A DNA stretch of 64,000 nucleotides from Labyrinthula sp. Ha (taxonomy: Eukaryota; Sar; Bigyra; Labyrinthulida; Labyrinthulaceae): positions 1,302,001 through 1,366,000 of the forward strand of contig JAALGZ010000008.1 in NCBI GenBank assembly GCA_015227615.1, read 5' to 3'. This document shows, one piece after another, positions 57,701 to 64,000 of this stretch. The translations under genes and the position numbers were made by a program. Position 1 is the first letter of the stretch, and each line of letters opens with the position of its first letter. A model generated the notes under the pieces. That model did not search any database. It was not told where the DNA came from and saw only the letters and a program-made list of their open reading frames with translations.

Positions 57701-60700
57701 ATAAGATGATGAAACACCATTAGAAGTAAACATTTACTTTCACATAAATATATTTTCCAACTAATATTAATCGAAACGTCCATAAGGAACATTTTACTAT
57801 GTACAACCAGATTCTAGTATAATTGTTACTCTACAATTACTTTTTTTATTTATATTACAGTTACAGTCGGACACTTATTGATTAAATAATGCTTTGCTCC
57901 GCGATCGTTGTAAGTAAAACAATACCAACTAAAATCTGAGAAAAATAAAAATATTGAGCGAAATACACGGTTTTTGTATCAATAGCGTTAGGTCATTCAA
58001 GGAACCTGTTCAGGCTTAGATCAATCAATTTCGATAAAAAATATATATGAAATCAAGCAGAAAGTCGTACTCGCCACTCTGAACATAAACGCATTAATTG
58101 TTAAATCTTGCACAATCTTACAATTCAATTCCAACATTTCTTGTATGTTTTTATATTATTCTTTCTATAGCTGAATTTTCTATACTTGATTAGCTGTGGT
58201 TAATTTGGAAAATTTAGAATTATTATTGTTTATTACATTGACACTACATAATAACTAATGGAAACACTTACTTATACATTGAAATTCTGGAATATATATA
58301 AGAGATTGTGATATTGGGATAAAACCTCACCAAACCTTATGTTGACATAATCCCATTACTCTTTTCAGATTAAACTGTTAACTATCAAACGGCTATGCAT
58401 CGTGCACAAGCTAATATGAGTTTAATACATTCTGAGTTGCTGCATCTAAAGAAAATCTTCTCTAGTTAATGATGTCACTTAAACCTTTTGGAAAGATTCT
58501 AGACATATAAAAATATACCGCTGCACGTCAATAGCGATACTCGTCTCTTCTGAGCTGAGCTAATATAATCATCCGAGGATTTAATTGAATTTGAGAAGAT
58601 AGGATCTGAATCGGTGTCTCTCTTAATTAGAAGTTATTGTATAAGTTGCAACACGAAATTATGCTTTTGGAGTATTGATAATATGGTTAAGATTACAATA
58701 CTTTGAACTCTTTTCTAAAACAAAGCTCTTATTTGAAATTAATATTAAAGTCTTGACACCATACTGAACCTTCTGTCAATAATGTCATTAATAGAGTAAT
58801 TTAAAGAGAAGATTAAGGGACAATCTCTTGCTGCTATTAAGTATTGGTATGTATTGAAACTGCTATAGAATAGAAAGCCTTTACATACAGTTTTTATTTC
58901 TATTCCTAGAACGCAAGTATCCAAGTTGTCTCTCAACAAATTGAAATCATATCTGGTTATAAAACAAGAATAAACTCGAGAATATATTTTTATTTCAGAA
59001 TCTACTGTGAATCAGGTACCAAAATTCCAGAAAAAAATCTATTGAAACTATTGCTTGATTTTAGATGCATTACTTCTCTTTTTATCAACACGGTATTTGT
59101 TTTCTTGATTCGCATACAAACTATCTTTTATTGAAGTATATGTAAGGATGAAGATCAATAATTGTTAGCTAGATACATTATGTTTCTCAGTGGTTGTAAC
59201 TGTATAGGGAGAGCGTATATTTATTTTACCATTAATTTAAACTAAGATTTTGCTAATAGAATTACAGCTTATCTCGTCTATTCAAATAGGTGTCAGAAAA
59301 ATATGTGGGATTTTTCTTGTATTTACTAGGATAAAAAGCTGACTGGCTTTGAGCTTGAAGGATATTTTGCTTAACGACTATGACCATTTGATGATGTAAG
59401 AAGCTACAGTATTACCACATTAAGTTATTGGGGAGTTTGTTCTTTTATGGCAAATACTCTGATATTTGCTTTGCAGCAATCTGTCTTAAGAGTTTATTTA
59501 TTCTATATGTAAATTATATAACCAAGAAATAATAAAACTAAGAGGCATCATAACCAATAATGAGTAGAGTACAATATAAAAATTGTTATAGTACTCAACA
59601 ATTACAAATTTAAGCTTTATTAGGATAAAAAAGCTACGTACGCGATAGTGTTGGTTCATAGCTGCATTATATGGGTTAATCAAAAGCTAGTTAAATCACT
59701 CATATAAATATATAGTCCTAGCATAAATACTATATCTTACGTTAAGAAGATGCTACTTGACAATAGTATTCTTACCCTATTAGAAAACTTATCTTCATGA
59801 AGCATCTGCATCTTCACACTTATTAAGAACTAGAGCAACCACTGAAGAAAAGTTTGATTTTACAAAGAAATCATTCGGGTGAGTTTATTAAATTTATGTA
59901 TTTGCTTTTACTCTTGCTTATATAAAAGACATAATAGTATTATATGTAGTACTCTGCAAAGAACATCTTAGGCTGGAATCTAATCTCCCTAGACTCCTGC
60001 ATTACAAATGCAGTGAAATGACTTAACGTCATTACGTGATATATTGTTGTTTTTGCTGGTGATACATTTTCTAACCCTTTTATGCTAAGAATTTTTTTTA
60101 TCGAGACAATTTTGTATCTTATTAGATAGTGATTATCCAACCAAGTAAGCAATTCTGTACAAACTAAATGAAAATTATATGACATGAAATCAAAACAGGG
60201 ACAAAGAATACTAACATAATATTGAAAAAACTTTATGCAAAAATTTGATTTAAACTATTAAACCGTTTATTAAAGTCATAGGGAGTAAAACCAATTTCGC
60301 GCAAGTTATCGTTGCAATATGACCTAGACTAATCTTGTATTGCTGCGAGTAGATATAGATACTAATAATTACTTCATCTAGCGTTTTTATTGAAAATAAA
60401 TATATTTATGACCATTTTACATGTAGATCTCGCTTTGAGAAAATATGGTTGACTATCCTGCGTTCCTTCTGTTTTATCCACTGTGAGAAAGTACATCAGC
60501 TGGAACTCTGCGAAAACTTAATATGAGATTACTGTGCATTCGCTCAAGAATGAAACTCTTATCATACTTTGTAACAACCAGGATATGTGGTCTAGGATAA
60601 TATATATTGCTCCTAAGTGGATTTCGTGTCAATATTGAAATTTATTTAAACCTCACAGCATTTAACGATAATGTTTTAGTGTATTTTCTGATTTTCTGAC

Positions 60701-61019
60701 TAATTAAACCTACTGAATGAAAGACCAACCGTTCTTTTCAAAAATTGCGGTTTGTTTTCTCTGCTTGGATGCAGAAAAATGATATGATGCATCTAATAGT
60801 AAACTCTGAAAAAAAATTCATTTGAAAATTCTGTATAATCCTGAGCTAGTTCTTTTGGAATGTATCAAAGTTGATCTTCAAAGTTATTTACATTTAAACT
60901 ACTGCCTAGAAAGAATAATAAAAATGGTGTATAAAACAAAAACAAAAAGTTTATTTTCAACTTAAGAAAATATAAATTACATAACTTTCTTATTTTCAGA
61001 ATGAAAACACAAAACTTAT
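54735..61019. other. 6.3-kb gene desert
   Basis: AT-rich with only short low-complexity open frames (the largest, 57532-57792, resembles nothing). No retroelement domain, RNA gene or repeat array was recognised. Confidence 0.55.
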
Positions 61020-62098
61020 CTACAAGAGAAGTCTTTCCAAGAGTGCATCTTGAATAATAGAGTCATAATTTACTTGAAGAAAGAACTCATATCTACCTTC
61101 AGGTGTCAATCTGGAAAACGCTTTAAACCCGTATCGTTTTCCTTGAGATAATAAAGTTCCTTGATGCCAAATAAACTTGTTTGCAATCAAATGAGGAAGA
61201 ACTAATCTCCTAATTTGAAAGAATTCAACTACAGTTGGAGCTATATGTATAAGATGTGGAACAGAACCAAAACAGTTTTTAAAATGTTTGTTCATATATA
61301 CCAGTTTTTCTGAATTAAGATCAAGCACACCATGACAAATAGGATCTAGACAATATAAAAATATAAAATAATACAATTATCTTTAAAATGATGTTTTTCA
61401 GCTGTTGGTAAAATAAACTCTTTAGAAAGAAAGAACGAGTTTGTGGATAAAAGGTGAACTAAATAAGCAACAGCAGGAAAAGAAAAATGAAAAGAGCCTT
61501 TTTCAGCTTCATTTGCATAAACAGCCATTTGTTGCTTTGATATATGTAAAAGGTGTTCAATATTTTTTTCTTGATCTTCAAGTTTCGAATATGGAGATAA
61601 TTTTTTCCGACTATTCAATATATTCTATATAAAATAAATAAATAAAAAATACTTTATCTTCATCTGTATTTATATATTTTTCATGATGCGAATATGGATA
61701 TTTAAATTCAGTATGCCATCCACCTTTACCATTTTTTCTAAATCTCTTTTCCTTTCCAAAAATAACTGAAAATGGATCAACTTGTTTTCCTGCTATATTG
61801 ACTGAACGCAACTTCTTCATTAAACTCTTTTCTACATCCTTCTCAAACGGATTTCGACCATCTGCTGCACGAAGATGTGCATGGATTGTTCTTCTAAACG
61901 CGCCTTCTGGATGTTTTGGTTTACTACTTCTAGCTCTTACCCAATGTTCAAAACACTCCTTAGAAAAAATGTTTTCGTGCATGAGTTCCTAAAAAGAGTC
62001 AACATGAGAACCATATGTACGCCTGATTGGTTTCGATATGTAAAGGAATCAAAAACTTCTCGTGATGTCATTCGAACTCTTGCTTTACACTTGGTCAT
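61020..62098 (-). CDS. Orphan four-exon gene with three tiny introns
   Basis: Exons on the minus strand are 62021..62098, 61653..61988, 61375..61624 and 61020..61345, with introns of 32, 28 and 29 nt, giving 329 aa. All three junctions keep frame and have GT-AG ends. The first Met after an upstream in-frame stop is MTKCKARVRMTSREVF. The protein is soluble. A basic first half contains GAFRRTIHAHLRAADGRNPF and VIFGKEKRFRKNGKGGWHTE. A second half contains HGVLDLNSEKLVYMNKHF, HIAPTVVEFFQIRRLVLPHL and a final RYEFFLQVNYDSI strand. I do not recognise the family. The consistent splicing and frame are the case for a real gene; an origin as a short-intron pseudogene is unlikely. Confidence 0.65.
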
Positions 62099-64000
62099 TC
62101 TTCTATTAATATATATTTATTTAGTTTTTGCAGAGCGATTGAATCCCAGCAAAAGTAATATGGTAATGCTGTATTTGCAAAGATCTTTTACCAAACTCCG
62201 CGTTTCTTGGTGATTGGTGAAATTGTATTCTTCTGTCATTCTGTATATGTTCCAGTAATTAATACTGGTTAGTTTTTAGAATATAATGAGAAATTTAGCC
62301 TTTGATTCCGGTAGGAATTGTTACAATTGATATCTCCTGTAGCACTGATAACTTCTTTATATTCTTAATAGTGTGAAATCAGGTGTATTGTAATTCCAGT
62401 ACTTTAACAATAAGAAAATATCAAGTAAATTAATTCCATGGAACTATTTTTGTAGAAAAGTTTCACCAACAATCAATGTTAACACACAGTTATTCATGTT
62501 AGATCACTACCGGTTTTGCTTACTAACTTTCAATAAGAAAAGCAAAATTCTTTTTCATATACATTACTATTCTTAATATCAAAATGAAATACATAGTTTT
62601 GCCCCATTTTTTATCCCAGGGATATACCAAAATAAACCCTGGCCTTCCTTTCGTTCTTCTGACATCTTTATCTACTCGGGAGATACCTTTAAGTCGTCAA
62701 AAGACCTTTGATAAAGAGCTAGAGAGCTAACTCAAGCGTTAGGCAAGTAAACTGATGAAATTCAGGCGAGACCCTTATGAAACGAAAGGAATCTACGTAT
62801 CTTACTTAAAAGATGTTTGTGAAATACAGAAGAGGTCAAGAGTAACTTTAAAAGTCAATATTATACTTATTTTGCGAAAACAATGAAGCTTATGTTCATA
62901 CATGGAAGTCGTTATCCAAGGCAATTTAGTCAACTTAGTCTTTTGTGATACTTACTTTGTGTTTTATTTTTGGATCATCTGTTAACAGTTAGCTATGGCT
63001 TAACTTACCAAAATTTTATAAGAGTCTTGATACTGATGGCCCATATTGATAAGCAATAACCGATAAACCTACTATGACTTATTTAACTTTATTATTTACT
63101 GTAATAATTTATTATGCTGCACATTAATAAACACACATCACATTTTTATGCATAGGGCTTGAAATTAGGGTTAAGCCACCATAACTTGTCTAATCCAGCT
63201 CGACCTTACCTTAACGTAGTTCTTATGAATGCAGAGAGCTGCAACATAGCATGCCGTTGTTGTATTTATGTTCCTATTGTTTCCCCCATAACCATGTAAT
63301 TTTCTACATAAGAATGGCAACTTCTTCCTTTAATCATCAAAATATATCTATTTTACCCAATAAATTACTAGATTACGTCACATCTAGACAAAAATATTGA
63401 TTGACCATGAAATTCGAAGAATGAAACCATAATTTGGGAAGGCTGCAATAAATTCTGGAGAAAAACATGGCTGACACGCAGTTTCAGGTTTCCAGGTGCT
63501 AAAGCACATGCCAAACCGAAACAAGGTAATGCTTTTAAAATATTTGCAGAGGTTTATGATATACTTGAATATAATACAAACGAGCTGTTTCATTTGCCAT
63601 GTCTGCTCCTTAGATCAACCAGATGAGTGACTGCTGGGCATTTCTGAATATTATTATCATAGAGAGTGGAAAAGATTGAGGAAGAAAACAGACGACCCAT
63701 CTGACAGTTCGAGCAACATTCGAAATCAGGAGCATTATTTTGAGGATAAGATAGATAAGAGGTGTCAAAAACCTTTAGCGTTTAGTGGTTAACCGGTCTT
63801 CTTGGCAGGTAAGCGAAGAAGGAAGGTAGGTACTGACCCAGATTGCACAGACTCGCGGTTTTTTACAAACCAGTACTATTTGAATTTGTAATATGGCTCA
63901 ATTGTTTTCGGTCGTGATTAAAATAGAGTTATTAGTATTAAAAAAGGATTAGTTTTCTTGCTACTTCACTAGATATTGCGGATTTGTCACAGCTTTTTTA
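62099..64000. other. Right flank, no gene seen
   Basis: 1.9 kb without a supportable gene. A TTAACCGG motif occurs near 63790 and base composition becomes slightly less AT-rich after about 63650, so a gene may begin beyond the window edge. Confidence 0.45.

Noticed and set aside
1-64000. Assignment to Blastocystis or an oomycete on the basis of tiny introns and the oomycete-type recombinase
   Set aside because: Blastocystis genomes are compact and less AT-rich, oomycete introns are usually longer, and transposon similarity is not a lineage marker. The organism is left undetermined.

Overview
This window is nuclear DNA from a eukaryotic microbe (a protist), AT-rich throughout. The eukaryotic calls rest on GT-AG introns placed by frame continuity, and on genes for a SNARE, a FYVE/RING protein, an actin-family protein, a mitochondrial complex I subunit and a mitochondrial-type NAD-glutamate dehydrogenase. 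TAA, TAG and TGA all act as stops. Most introns I could place are only 27-32 nt (one is 73 nt). Such short introns are known from few lineages, for example Blastocystis, some ciliates and nucleomorphs. The broken tyrosine-recombinase gene resembles a family common in oomycetes. I cannot name the organism.

Layout. 1.4-9.0 kb holds a zinc-ribbon/FYVE/ankyrin/RING protein, a Qc-type SNARE, a MAPK-like pseudokinase, complex I subunit NDUFB10 and two orphan membrane proteins. 9.0-18.0 kb is a desert with decayed Ty1/copia remnants. 18.0-27.8 kb is a dense gene island with NAD-GDH, a small coiled-coil protein, an 11beta-HSD1-like SDR, a 2-hydroxyacid dehydrogenase, a MIF-like tautomerase, a DUF4804/MavL-like macrodomain protein and an actin relative with a degenerate nucleotide site. 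Spacings inside it are often only 17-65 bp. 27.8-38.2 kb is a second desert with repeat remnants. 38.2-42.8 kb holds an ammonium-transporter pseudogene and a large multi-pass membrane protein with an LRR tail. 42.9-51.1 kb is a decayed DNA element of about 8.2 kb bounded by inverted repeats, with a Crypton/oomycete-type tyrosine-recombinase pseudogene on the left and a Mutator-like (MULE) transposase pseudogene on the right. 52.6-54.7 kb has an amidohydrolase and a Nudix hydrolase, convergent. 54.7-61.0 kb is a third desert. 61.0-62.1 kb is a four-exon orphan gene, and the remainder shows no gene.

Functional links are loose, as expected for a eukaryotic chromosome. GDH and the dead ammonium transporter both concern nitrogen, but they lie about 17 kb apart. 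Two short motifs, TTAACGGTTAA and TTGCCCAAAAT, recur in promoter-sized gaps and may be shared regulatory elements. The most unusual items are the MULE/tyrosine-recombinase composite, the actin-like protein lacking the nucleotide-site residues, the MavL-like macrodomain gene and the tiny introns.
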